This document shows, piece by piece, positions 1-10,100 of a stretch of 64,000 bases of DNA. A program made the position numbers and the translations under genes. How positions within the stretch are numbered: the first letter of the stretch is position 1; the number at the start of each line of letters is the position of its first letter. The stretch comes from JAJYSO01 sp964451785 (lineage in GTDB: Bacteria; Bacteroidota; Bacteroidia; Flavobacteriales; Flavobacteriaceae), in the NCBI GenBank assembly GCA_964451785.1, contig CAYVJG010000009.1:1-64000 (forward strand), written 5' to 3'. The notes beneath the pieces are model-generated. The model was given only the letters and a program-made list of their open reading frames with translations. It was not told where the DNA came from and did no database searches.

Positions 1-65
1 TCCTATTTTTTCATGGGAGACTAAATCTTTACCCACACAAATAATGGTAGAACCATAAAATAAAA

Positions 66-491
66 ATGTGGAAAATAAAGCGGAAACTCTCTATAAAAAA
101 GTTCAACTATCAAAAGGGAGAGTTGTCTGCTAGAAATTGTGACCAATTACGTCAGAAATTTGAAGCTTTTGAAGAGGAACAAGCTTTTCTTGATAAGCAG
201 ATGTCCTTTTCTAAGTTTGTAGAGCGTTTGGAAACTAACTCAAAATACTTGCGTTGTTATTTAAAGCAGCATATTAATAAGGATTACTCTACTTACATCA
301 ATGATTTGCGCGTAGAGTTTGTAGTAGATAAATTGCAGAACGATCTCAATTATAGACAATATAAATTAACCTACCTCGCTGAAGAAGCTGGTTTTTCTTC
401 CTATAACACATTTTCAATTCACTTTAAACGCATTATGGGGATCTCACCTTCTCAATACCTTAAATTAATAGCTGTAGAAGTTGCTCAGTAA
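66..491 (+). CDS. AraC-type helix-turn-helix protein (DNA-binding domain only)
   Basis: Short 141-aa protein whose residues about 45-135 form an AraC-family DNA-binding domain: the first helix-turn-helix lies around NSKYLRCYLKQHINKDYSTY and the second around LAEEAGFSSYNTFSIHFKR, followed by the family ending GISPSQYLK. Flavobacterial relatives usually carry a long TPR and membrane region before this domain; here only about 45 charged residues precede it and an in-frame TAG sits at 48-50. It may be a genuine short regulator or the 3' remnant of a longer TPR-AraC gene lying left of the window. Targets are unknown. The stop codon is the first base of dispersed repeat copy A. Domain call is firm; gene integrity is not. 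Confidence 0.75.
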   Translation: MWKIKRKLSIKKFNYQKGELSARNCDQLRQKFEAFEEEQAFLDKQMSFSKFVERLETNSKYLRCYLKQHINKDYSTYINDLRVEFVVDKLQNDLNYRQYKLTYLAEEAGFSSYNTFSIHFKRIMGISPSQYLKLIAVEVAQ

Positions 492-620
492 TACTGTGTA
501 GACAAATTATATAGTCCAAGTCCAACAGTAGCCTCATTGTGCTAGTAATTTATGCTTCCACGGTATTATACCTACAAAAAATAGTATAAATCGGGCTAAA
601 AAATAATTCTACTTGGGATA
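489..620. repeat. Dispersed non-coding repeat, copy A
   Basis: About 130 bases that recur at 19381-19511 with roughly three-quarters identity and a one-base indel. Two blocks are exact in both copies: 559-579 matches 19449-19469, and 596-611 matches 19486-19501. The first ten bases (TAATACTGTG) can pair with CACGGTATTA at 559-568 with one G-U wobble, so the left half can fold. It begins on the stop codon of the AraC-like gene. No coding capacity is seen. Function unknown; it could be a small mobile (MITE-like) element or a 3'-end RNA element. Confidence 0.7.
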
Positions 621-684
621 ACTTCGGCAAGCCTGCTATAGGTTTAAAAAAATAGCTTTTGTTTTCCTTGTGCCAAGCTTGTAA

Positions 685-732
685 AAATCTGACAGATTTG
701 AAGACACTCTAGGATATAAACCTGTCAGATTT
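685..732. repeat. Inverted repeat of the AAATCTGACAG type, copy 1
   Basis: AAATCTGACAG at 685-695 is the exact reverse complement of CTGTCAGATTT at 722-732. A closely similar unit of the same length, keeping the CTCT-GG-ATAA-CCTGTCAG pattern, lies at about 23799-23849. Palindromic intergenic elements built on CCTGTCAG are, from my recollection, frequent in Bacteroidota genomes. Confidence 0.6.
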
Positions 733-740
733 ACCTGTAT

Positions 741-778
741 AAGTTGATCTATTGATATAACATAGATCAACTTTTTTT
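741..778 (+). terminator. Rho-independent terminator
   Basis: Perfect 11-bp stem AAGTTGATCTA (741-751) with TAGATCAACTT (763-773), an 11-base loop and a T-run through 778. It closes the non-coding region after the AraC-like gene and isolates the surface locus that begins at 1105. Confidence 0.75.
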
Positions 779-780
779 CT

Positions 781-1104
781 ACAATTTACTTTTCATAATT
801 GTTAAAATGATGTTTTAAAAATAATTACAACTACTTAGGGGTTAATTAGATGATTTATTATGTGATTTTTTTGTTTTTAGATAAATTTTATTGCGAAAGC
901 TGCGTAATAGAAGATATCATATTATGGAATGAACTACTCAAATTGTAGAATTGACTGCTTATATTATAGAATTTAAGCAATCTATGCTGTTTTTGGTCTT
1001 TTATGCAGCCTGATTATTATTTTAAATTTGTTAATACAATTTTTGTTAGCCTTATCTTAAAACGTTTTGAGAGGGGTTTATTTTTTTAATAGTATAAACA
1101 CGTC
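781..1104. other. AT-rich leader region of the surface locus
   Basis: No gene is visible in these 324 bases. The stretch is very AT-rich and lies between a terminator and the 986-aa surface protein gene, so it should hold that gene's promoter, but I found no convincing TAnnTTTG box with a -33 partner. Confidence 0.4.
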
Positions 1105-4065
1105 ATGATTATGAAAAAACAATTACTACTTTATGTGTTTTTAGTGGCCTTTTTTTCTGTAGCACAAACATATGCACAGGTAGGTATAGGTACGCCGCAA
1201 CCTAATCCTTCAGCCCAATTAGAAATTGTATCGTCAGATCGTGGTATTCTCATTCCGCGCGTAGCCTTAACGAGTACAACCGATAATACAACCATAGCTA
1301 ATGGAAATGTCAATAGCCTTTTAATCTTTAATACAGCTACTGCCGGCGATGTTACTCCGGGATATTATTATTGGTATGACAGCCAATGGCAACGTTTGAT
1401 TACTATTGGAGACGAAACAGTGACTACACTGATAGAAGATATTAATAATGAAGGTGTTTTTTATTACATCAATGAAGTTGGAGATACTGCAACTATTGAC
1501 GTGCCAGCTGAAGTGGTCACTAATATCCAAAATGAAGGCGCTATTTATAATGAAATCTTAAACCTAATCGACACTAACGAAAAGGTGACTGTATTACAAG
1601 ATAACGGCGGTGGTTCTTATACTTATTTTAGCGAAGCAGATATAGACGATACAGGAGTTGTTATTGGAACAGGTGTGACTTTTAACGTTGTTGAAGACGT
1701 GGTAACAAACATTCAAAATGAAGGCGATGTTTATACCGTTATCGACAGTGTAATAAATGCTAAATCCGACACTTTGTTTTACAACAACGACGGCACTTAT
1801 ACACATATAGCGGTAGATGGCGCAACCACCATCATCGACAGTACGGATGCTGATTTTGCAATTTATGATAACAGTACAAGTGGCTTGACTTCAACAGATG
1901 TTCAAGGAGCCATTGATGAAATTTTGGACAGTATATCATCGGGGTCTGGCGTGAGTTTAGTAGATAATAATAATGGTACAGTAACCCTAAAATCCTCAGA
2001 TGGAACAGGTTTAGGAACAGTAAGCAAAGGTGATTTGACAAAGAATCCCGACGGAACTTACACTTATGACAATGGCGATGGCACACCTGTAGACATAGAT
2101 GTGATTAGCGATGTGGTGACCAATATCCAAAATGGAGGCGATGTTTATACCGTTATCGACAGTGTAATAAATGCTAAATCCGACACCTTGTTTTACAACA
2201 ACGACGGCACTTATACACATATAGCGGTAGATGGCACAACCACCATCATCGACAGTACAGATGCCGATTTTGCAATTTATGACAACAGTACAAGTGGCTT
2301 AGATGTAACGAATGTTCAAGAAGCTATAGATAGCTTGGTTAATCGCACTAATACCTTGTCAACAATGAGTGACACTTTATATTCTGATACCAATGGTATT
2401 TATACGCATGTTACAGTAGACGGAGATATTGTCACAATAGACATCCCTGCCGATGTGGTGACAAATATCAGCAACCAAGGCGATATTTACCAAGAGATTA
2501 TCAACCAACTTGATAGCGTTTATGGAAATGTGTATTACAATTCTTCAGAAAAGAAATTCTACTACATTGATGATGCTGGGGTAAAACAACCTATTGATTG
2601 GAGTGAATTTAACACGGTGAATACCAGTTTTGTTATACAAAACGACAGTCTTACAGTAATCGATTCCGATGGAAATAATGTGCAGTTAGCGGTATCTGAA
2701 ATCGCTAAAAATCCGACTTTTATTGATTCATTGGTGACCAATAACCGATTTAATGACAGTATTGTCAGTATCATACAAGGCAATGAAACGATCACGACTT
2801 TAGTTCAAAATCCGGACAGCACCTACACTTATACCAGTGAAGACGGTACAACGACAGACTTTAAAACGGCACAAGTTGGTGATGGCATTCCGTCACAACC
2901 AGGAAACCCGGGCGATATTTATGTTGATAAAAGTACAGGTGATATTTACACCTATAATACGACCACAAACAGTTGGGAACTCACAGCTGGTGGAACGGAT
3001 AGCTTAGCAAATAACAACGACGGCACCTACACCCACATTAGTGTAGCTGGCGACACGACGATAATAGACATCCCTGCCGATGTGGTGACAAATATCAGCA
3101 ACCAAGGCGATATTTATCAAGAGATTATCAACCAACTTGATAGCGTTTATGGAAATGTGTATTACAATTCTTCAGAAAAGAAATTCTACTACATTGACGA
3201 TGCTGGGGTAAAAAAACCTATTGATTGGAGTGAATTCAATACAGTGAATACCAGTTTTGTTATACAAAACGACAGTCTTACAGTAATTGATTCCGATGGA
3301 AATAATGTACAGTTAGCGGTATCTGAAATTGCTAAAAATCCGACTTTCATTGATTCACTCGTAACCAACAATCGATTCAATGATAGCATTGTCAGTATCA
3401 TACAAGGCAATGAAACGATCACGACTTTAGTCCAAAATCCGGACAGCACCTACACCTACACCAGTGAAGATGGCACAACCACAAGTTTTAAAACGGCACA
3501 AGTTGGTGATGGCATTCCGTCACAACCAGGAAACCCGGGCGATATTTATGTTGATAAAAGTACCGGCGATATTTACACCTATAATACGGTTACTAACAGT
3601 TGGGAACTCACAGCCGGTGGAACAGATATTCTTAAAGATAATAACGACGGGACATATACCCACACAGCCGTAGATGGCACGGTTACCGAAATCGATTCAA
3701 CTCTAGCAGAACTCTCTATTTATGACAATACCAAAAGCGGACTGGTAGCTGATGATGTACAAACGGCTATTGACAGCTTGGTGAGTAAGACAGCGACCTA
3801 TAGTGGACAGCTAATTATAGTAGAAACAACAACAACTGATATCCAAACCACGCCTTCTGCAGTGACTACGGGGGTGACTTTGGCCAATGCGCCAACTGAT
3901 GTGGTTTCTATTACGCTTTATCAAAACGGAAAGGTGATCACCGATGCTGTAACTGATATTGTGGTATCAGGAACCCAAGTGACCTTTAACATAGGTATAG
4001 GTGATTTCTATAAAGTCTTACCGGTAGGTACCTATGATGTTGTGGTGACTTATACGACTCCATAA
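1105..4065 (+). CDS. Repeat-rich secreted surface protein (986 aa)
   Basis: Begins with a signal peptide ending TYAQ; the start may equally be the ATG at 1111 (MKKQLLLY). Residues about 25-97 form a module (QVGIGTP, then GILIPRV, then TPGYYYWYDSQW) shared with the 200-aa protein at 11618-12220. The rest is a beta-rich repeat array full of units like DGTYTH, DVVTNIQNEGDVY and TSGLTSTDVQGAID. Two levels of duplication are visible: a 193-bp unit at 1696-1888 recurs 414 bases later, and a 627-bp (209-residue) tandem repeat spans 2436-3062 and 3063-3689. GIPSQPGNPGD segments resemble short collagen-like spacers. The C-terminus has no gliding/T9SS sorting domain that I recognise. I infer an exported surface or appendage protein; ligand unknown. 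Confidence 0.8.
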   Translation: MIMKKQLLLYVFLVAFFSVAQTYAQVGIGTPQPNPSAQLEIVSSDRGILIPRVALTSTTDNTTIANGNVNSLLIFNTATAGDVTPGYYYWYDSQWQRLITIGDETVTTLIEDINNEGVFYYINEVGDTATIDVPAEVVTNIQNEGAIYNEILNLIDTNEKVTVLQDNGGGSYTYFSEADIDDTGVVIGTGVTFNVVEDVVTNIQNEGDVYTVIDSVINAKSDTLFYNNDGTYTHIAVDGATTIIDSTDADFAIYDNSTSGLTSTDVQGAIDEILDSISSGSGVSLVDNNNGTVTLKSSDGTGLGTVSKGDLTKNPDGTYTYDNGDGTPVDIDVISDVVTNIQNGGDVYTVIDSVINAKSDTLFYNNDGTYTHIAVDGTTTIIDSTDADFAIYDNSTSGLDVTNVQEAIDSLVNRTNTLSTMSDTLYSDTNGIYTHVTVDGDIVTIDIPADVVTNISNQGDIYQEIINQLDSVYGNVYYNSSEKKFYYIDDAGVKQPIDWSEFNTVNTSFVIQNDSLTVIDSDGNNVQLAVSEIAKNPTFIDSLVTNNRFNDSIVSIIQGNETITTLVQNPDSTYTYTSEDGTTTDFKTAQVGDGIPSQPGNPGDIYVDKSTGDIYTYNTTTNSWELTAGGTDSLANNNDGTYTHISVAGDTTIIDIPADVVTNISNQGDIYQEIINQLDSVYGNVYYNSSEKKFYYIDDAGVKKPIDWSEFNTVNTSFVIQNDSLTVIDSDGNNVQLAVSEIAKNPTFIDSLVTNNRFNDSIVSIIQGNETITTLVQNPDSTYTYTSEDGTTTSFKTAQVGDGIPSQPGNPGDIYVDKSTGDIYTYNTVTNSWELTAGGTDILKDNNDGTYTHTAVDGTVTEIDSTLAELSIYDNTKSGLVADDVQTAIDSLVSKTATYSGQLIIVETTTTDIQTTPSAVTTGVTLANAPTDVVSITLYQNGKVITDAVTDIVVSGTQVTFNIGIGDFYKVLPVGTYDVVVTYTTP
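2436..3689 (+). repeat. 627-bp tandem duplication inside the surface protein gene
   Basis: Copies 2436-3062 and 3063-3689 are close to identical in DNA over about the first 565 bases (scattered third-position differences, and codon CAA/AAA at one site), in phase, encoding 209 residues each. The last 60 bases of each copy are more divergent. High DNA identity suggests recent duplication or ongoing homogenisation. Confidence 0.85.
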
Positions 4066-4148
4066 AAGAAAGTGAATCTTGTGGCGGGAATGAACGGTCG
4101 TTTCCGCTACGCCTCAACTTTCTTAACCTCCAATCAAAACAAGAAACT

Positions 4149-7100
4149 ATGGATCATTTTATATCACAACATATTCATTTAAACACTAGGCGGCCACTGC
4201 AAAAGTGGTGCGGCGGACTGCTCCTATTGATTTTCCTCAGCTTTAGTGCGAATAGCTTTGGGCAGAATAAAATTTTGGCCGACCAAGTAACCTATACTAG
4301 TGGAAATAAAGGACTCCTTAATCCTAATCCAACGGTTGAAAACCCGAATAATGCTTTAGTCGATGATAATACCTATGCTCGACTATTAACAAATCCCGGG
4401 GCTCTGTTGGGATTAGGAGGGTATAAGGGAGTTATTGAATTAAAATTTGCAACAACACGTCCGGCTGATTCATGGTCTTATGTACGTATAAATGATGATA
4501 GTGATATTCTTAGTCTTCTACTTGGAGGGGGATTAGGAGGAGCTTTAGGAGATGTTTTAGGGTCTCTCTTACTTGGTAAGCAGGAAATTATCATTGATGC
4601 TCGAATGGGGGCAACGTCTATTTTGTCTAGAACTAGTACACAGGGATTTGGTACAGATCGCGTAAAATTATTGACTACTGGTGATGGCGCGTATTACCTC
4701 GCTATAAAACCTGATCAAGATTATGACCGTATCCGAATAACTAATCAAATGGTAACGGTGGTAGGAGCGTTAACTGGAGATGTGAAGTTAGATGTTTATA
4801 ATGCCTTTTATTACGACCAAGCTGCAACATTAGATTGCGGCAGACCACTTGCCACTTCTTTTGATGGCGGCGGTTTAGATGTGAGTTTACTCGATTTAGG
4901 CAATCAAAATCTAGGAAACGCTATTGATAATGATACAACCACATTTTCAAATTTAAAAGCCCCAACATTATTAAACGTTAATGTCGGTGCTACGCTTTCA
5001 CAGTATTTCTACTTCCCGTCAACTTCAGCAAACACGAGTTCTGTTAATTTAAAAATAAGCTTAGGCTCTGGCGGAGTTATTAATACAGATTTGTTGGGTG
5101 CCATCCAAGTTATTTTGTATGATGGTAATTCTGTGGTGTATAACCGCTCGCTTCAAGGAAGCTTACTCAACAATACAGATGCCTTAAATTTATTGAATAC
5201 TGGGCAACCTGTGACAGTTGGTTTTGTGCCGGGACGTACATTTGATCGTATGGAAGTACGCTTAAATTCACCCGTGGGTCTTGGTTTAGCCGGGTCTGCA
5301 GTTAAAATCTACAACGTTCAACGTTATAACAGTGCTGATGGTTGTGCCAACCCGAATATTCGACCTTTAGCAACGGCTTCTACAAATCCATTTGATGAGT
5401 CCTCTTGTTCATCAAGTCTCATCGATTTTGACAATGTCGATTATGCGCAACGTGCCGCGGATGGCAATAACGAATCTTATGCCACCATTTTTGCCGATGC
5501 CGGAAGTTTGTTGGTCAATGGGCCAACAGCGGGCTATATCACCTTTGATATGGGAAGTCGCACTGCCGGACAAATCACTTACATCCGCATTAATTATGAC
5601 GACCAAGTGCTCGATAAACTCCTAGGCGGTAGCCTGGGGAAAGCCGTAGCTGACTTGGCAGGTAACCTTTTACTGGGCAATCAATACATTCAGGTTCAAG
5701 TTTATAATGGCACCAATACCACGCCTATACTCGATGCCCAAAGTTCGGATGCTTTTGCCGGCAACGCCAACGGTCGTGTTTCAGTTGTGCAAGACGAAAT
5801 AGGCCGTTATTACCTCGCGATACAACCGAATCAAGCCTACGATAAAATTAAAATTTCTAACCATGTAACGGCTGTCTTGCCTACGGGAACAAAGTCTGCC
5901 TTAGATGTGTATGACGCCTGTTTCGAGATTGGAACAGATCCGTGTTTCCCGGCTAACTTTACCGCCTATTATGGTAATGGTTTGAATTTATCGGCTGGAA
6001 ACATTTCTAATGTAGGCGTCACCAATCCCGATCGCGCCATTGATGGCAACTCATCCAGCTATTCTGAAATTAACTTAGGGGTTGCCGGAGTGGCCGCAAG
6101 CGTGTACCAATCCATTTACTTTAATAAACCTTCTCAGGTCAATGACACAGTTGCCATTAGAATGATGATTGAGCCTAGTTCTACCTTGAGTTTAGATGTT
6201 TTGGGGGCTTACGAAATTAACTTTTATAACGGCACACAACTCGTTAATTCTTATACATTACAAGATGGATTAATCAATAACCTAGGACTTTTAGCCTTGT
6301 TTAATTCTGGTGGGATTGTAGAGTTGAAATACGTGCCGACAGCCACTTTTGACCGGGTGGATATTGGTGCAGCTTCGACGCTTCAACTCAACGTGGCGGC
6401 TTCTCCTTTGCGTGTTTACAGCATACAACGTTATGGAACTACCTGTCCACTGTCTATAACCCCATCGCCTTTTGAATTGCCGTCTTGTTCTACCTTCTTG
6501 GTGGATTCTAAAAATGCAGATGATGTACAAAATCTCTTTGATAATGATTTTGACAGTTATGCTACTTTGAAATCAGGTGCCGGAGCTTTACTCGGTTTAG
6601 GCAATAAATATGAAGGCTATGTCGAAATGAGTTATCCCATGGGAACTACCATGTCTGCCGGAACCACTTCTTACATTCGCATCGACTTTGATCCGAATAT
6701 TTTAGATGCCTTGCTCAGCGGAACCTTGGGTGATATTAGCTCCGATTTACTCAATGGGCTTGTTTTAGGTGATCATTATTTTGAGGTGGATGTGAAGATG
6801 AATACCTATGACGCTAACGGCGCAGTCACTGGTTCAACAACAATTGCCTCCGCTAGTAGCGATCAAGCAGCAACCGGAGGAGCGAGTCATATGCGTATTG
6901 TACAGGATCAACTCGGTCGCTATTATATTGCTGTGACGCCAACACAAGCGTACAATGCCATTCGCATTACAGATCATACTAATTCTGCCTTAGGGCTATT
7001 AGCACAACCGAACACCATGAATGTTTATGGCATGTGTACAGAGCTAAGCACTGACAGTTGTTTGTCGGCTTTTGCCACTTCGTTTGAATATGGCGGACTT

Positions 7101-10100
7101 AATCTTGGAACTTCAGGTTTGGGCTCATCAGGTGTTAAAAATGCGGCCAATGCGATTGATAACAATACCACAAACTATTCTGAAATTAGTATAGGAACTG
7201 CCGGAGTACTAGCTAGTGCCAAGCAGTGGATTTATTTTAACACCCTTTCTGCGGTGAATGATGTGGTGCTGATTGATTTTGATACACAAGGAGGTGCGTT
7301 AAATCTTAACGTACTTGGCGGCATTGAAGTGATTGCTTACAATGGCGACACTCCTGTAGATACCTTAGATTGGCAAAATGGTATTATCAACGGGGTAAAC
7401 GTGCTGAATCAAATTTCTAATGGGCAACATATACAGGTACCTTTCCAACCAGATGCGCAATACGACCGTATTTCTGTCGGCCTCAGTACAGCTTTGGTTG
7501 ATGCCAGTCTCTTGCCGGCCTTACACTTGTATAAAGTTCAACGCTGCTATGCCTTGGGCAGCCCACAATTTGTGACTTGGAAATCTTATGAAATTGATGG
7601 CAACCCGAGCTTATCAACCGTTGAAGGTGGTGAGAATGTAGCGTATACCATTCATATTCAAAATACGGGTGGCATCGATTTAACCGGGATGCAAATTGAA
7701 GATCCACTACCACAATCCACTACCTATGTCTCTGGCGGCACCAACACCAGTGGAACAGTGACCTTTGATAATATTAATGTCTTGGTCGGTCAAACGGTGA
7801 CCCAAACCTTTACCGTACAGGTAGATGATAATTTAACTGGAGTTGATACTATTTCTAACGTGGCCTTAGTAAAACGCAATGCTAGTGATCCAGGCACCGA
7901 AACCTATCCGCCACTAGATAATACCAACCCAACAGATCCTGATGAAAGTGGACCTACAGGAACGGATATTCCAGTAACCCCAATACAATCTGTGGTGCTG
8001 TGGAAGGCCTATGATGTGAATGGTGACAACACCATCACCACAGTATCAGGAGGTGAAACGGTGAATTACCATGTGTATGTCCGCAATACCGGAAACCAAG
8101 ACTTGACTAATTTAGTGATTTCTGATGCCTTGCCGGCCGGGATGACCTATGTTTCTGGGGGAAGCTTTAATGCCGGTACGGTGAGCTTTACCGTGGCTAA
8201 TTTGACGGTGGGCGCCACTGCCGGACCATTGACGTTTACGGCGACTGTTGACCAAGATTTAACGGGGATTGCGGAACTGGAAAATATTGCCACTGCGCAA
8301 CCTGATCCAAATGCGCCTAATCCAACCGAATCTTATCCGCCGACAGATAATACCAATCCGACAGATCCGGATACTACAGTGCCTCCGGGTACGGTGATTG
8401 ACGTGACCCCGGTACACGATATTACAGTAGCTAAAAACGGAACCTCCAACTCTGCAACTCCTGGTCAGGTGCAAGTTGGCGATCAAGTCACTTATACCAT
8501 TACCGTTAAGAATACAGGTAATGAAGAATTGACGAATGTCTTAGTAGAAGATGTCTTATCGGCTGCTTATACAAATCTTAGTGCAAGCTATCAAGGCAGT
8601 CCGTTAACCGGCGTATTCACCGGAAATACCTTTAGTTATACGCTGCCATCTGTTGCCGTTGGTGCTACAGAAGCCATTACGATAACGGCTGACGTGGCTA
8701 ATATCAATCCAACTAATTTGGATGCCAATGCCAATATTGTCAATACGGCTGATATTACCTATCGCAACAGTGATAACACCGCTGATGTCACCGAATCGGC
8801 TACCGATAAACTACCGACTTCTTGTATACCTATTAGTGCTGCTGACATTGATTTAGGCACTGACTTTACAGTTTGTGCTGATGAAGATTTTACTATAACG
8901 GCAAGTTATACCGGAACGGCAACCTTGACGAATCCGGTGTTTAACTGGTATAAAACAGCAGATTTATCCGATGTGCCAGTGGTTGGGGCAATCTTATCAG
9001 ATTCTTTGTCAACCACAACAACTTATTATGTCACTTTAGAGGCTGATGGGTATTGTGTCAATGCTACCCCAGCCACCATAACGGTAACGGTTAACCCATT
9101 ACCTGATGTGCCTTCGGTTTCAGCAGTGGGCAACATGACGCAACTATGTACCGGAGAGAGCCTCAGTCTTGTGGCTACTTTAGGAACAACTAATCCGGCG
9201 AATACTAATGCTACGTTTGAATGGTACAAAGACGGCGTCGTAATTTCAGGTGCTACAAATGATACGATTCAAGTCACCGATGCTGGTAACTATACGGCTG
9301 TAGCCGTGAGTAGCACCGGCTGTGCTAGTGCGGCTTCTGCACCGGTAAGCATTACAGTCAATCCACGACCAACAACCCCGAGTCTAGATCAAAGTACACC
9401 AATTGTATTATGTGAAGGACAAATGGATACCTTGTCGACCTCTGCGGTGGCCGATGCTTACCGTTGGTATCACGACGGGACAGCTATTGCTATTGATACA
9501 GTAGGTGGCGTAGTTCAATATTATGACAATGATTCATTGGTAGTAAACCAACCTGGTAATTATACGGTGCAAGTGATAGACAATTCGATGGCTTGCCCGA
9601 GTGAACAATCAAGTGCCGTGCAAGTAACGGTTAATCCATTGCCTGAAATTACATTCCACGATGGTGATATGCTCACGGTGGGTGTTGATTCAACCATTAC
9701 TTGGCAAACTGTAGTCGATTCAATTACGGTGTCTCCGGCATCTGCTACATTGACTTGGTATGACGATCAGCAAAATGTGGTTACCCCATTAAGTTTACCG
9801 ACAAGTTATAATTCTGCAGGAGTGCGTACCTTTTATCTCGTGGCAGAAAATGGGGGCTGCTCGGTTTATAAAGCCTTCCGTGTTAACGTCTATGACCCAA
9901 CAGCTTGTCCACAACCGATGAAACGCGTTTATGCGACTTCCTCTAGTTGGGGTTCTATCATCACCGGCGGGGTGTCCGATCAAAATTTAGCAGTTGATGG
10001 CGACCCAGCTACACACTCTACCATAACTACAGGAGTCGGCTTATTGGGCATTGGAACCACTTGGCAAAATATTTATTTTGATCACACCGTGCCGGCAGGA

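Noticed and set aside
1696..3689. Repeats considered as a CRISPR array or satellite
   Set aside because: Units are 193-627 bases, in phase with one long reading frame and translate into homologous protein segments.
5412..5606. Antisense frames inside the large surface-protein genes
   Set aside because: They mirror the composition of the sense genes, lack starts with promoters and fall within clearly coding sequence.
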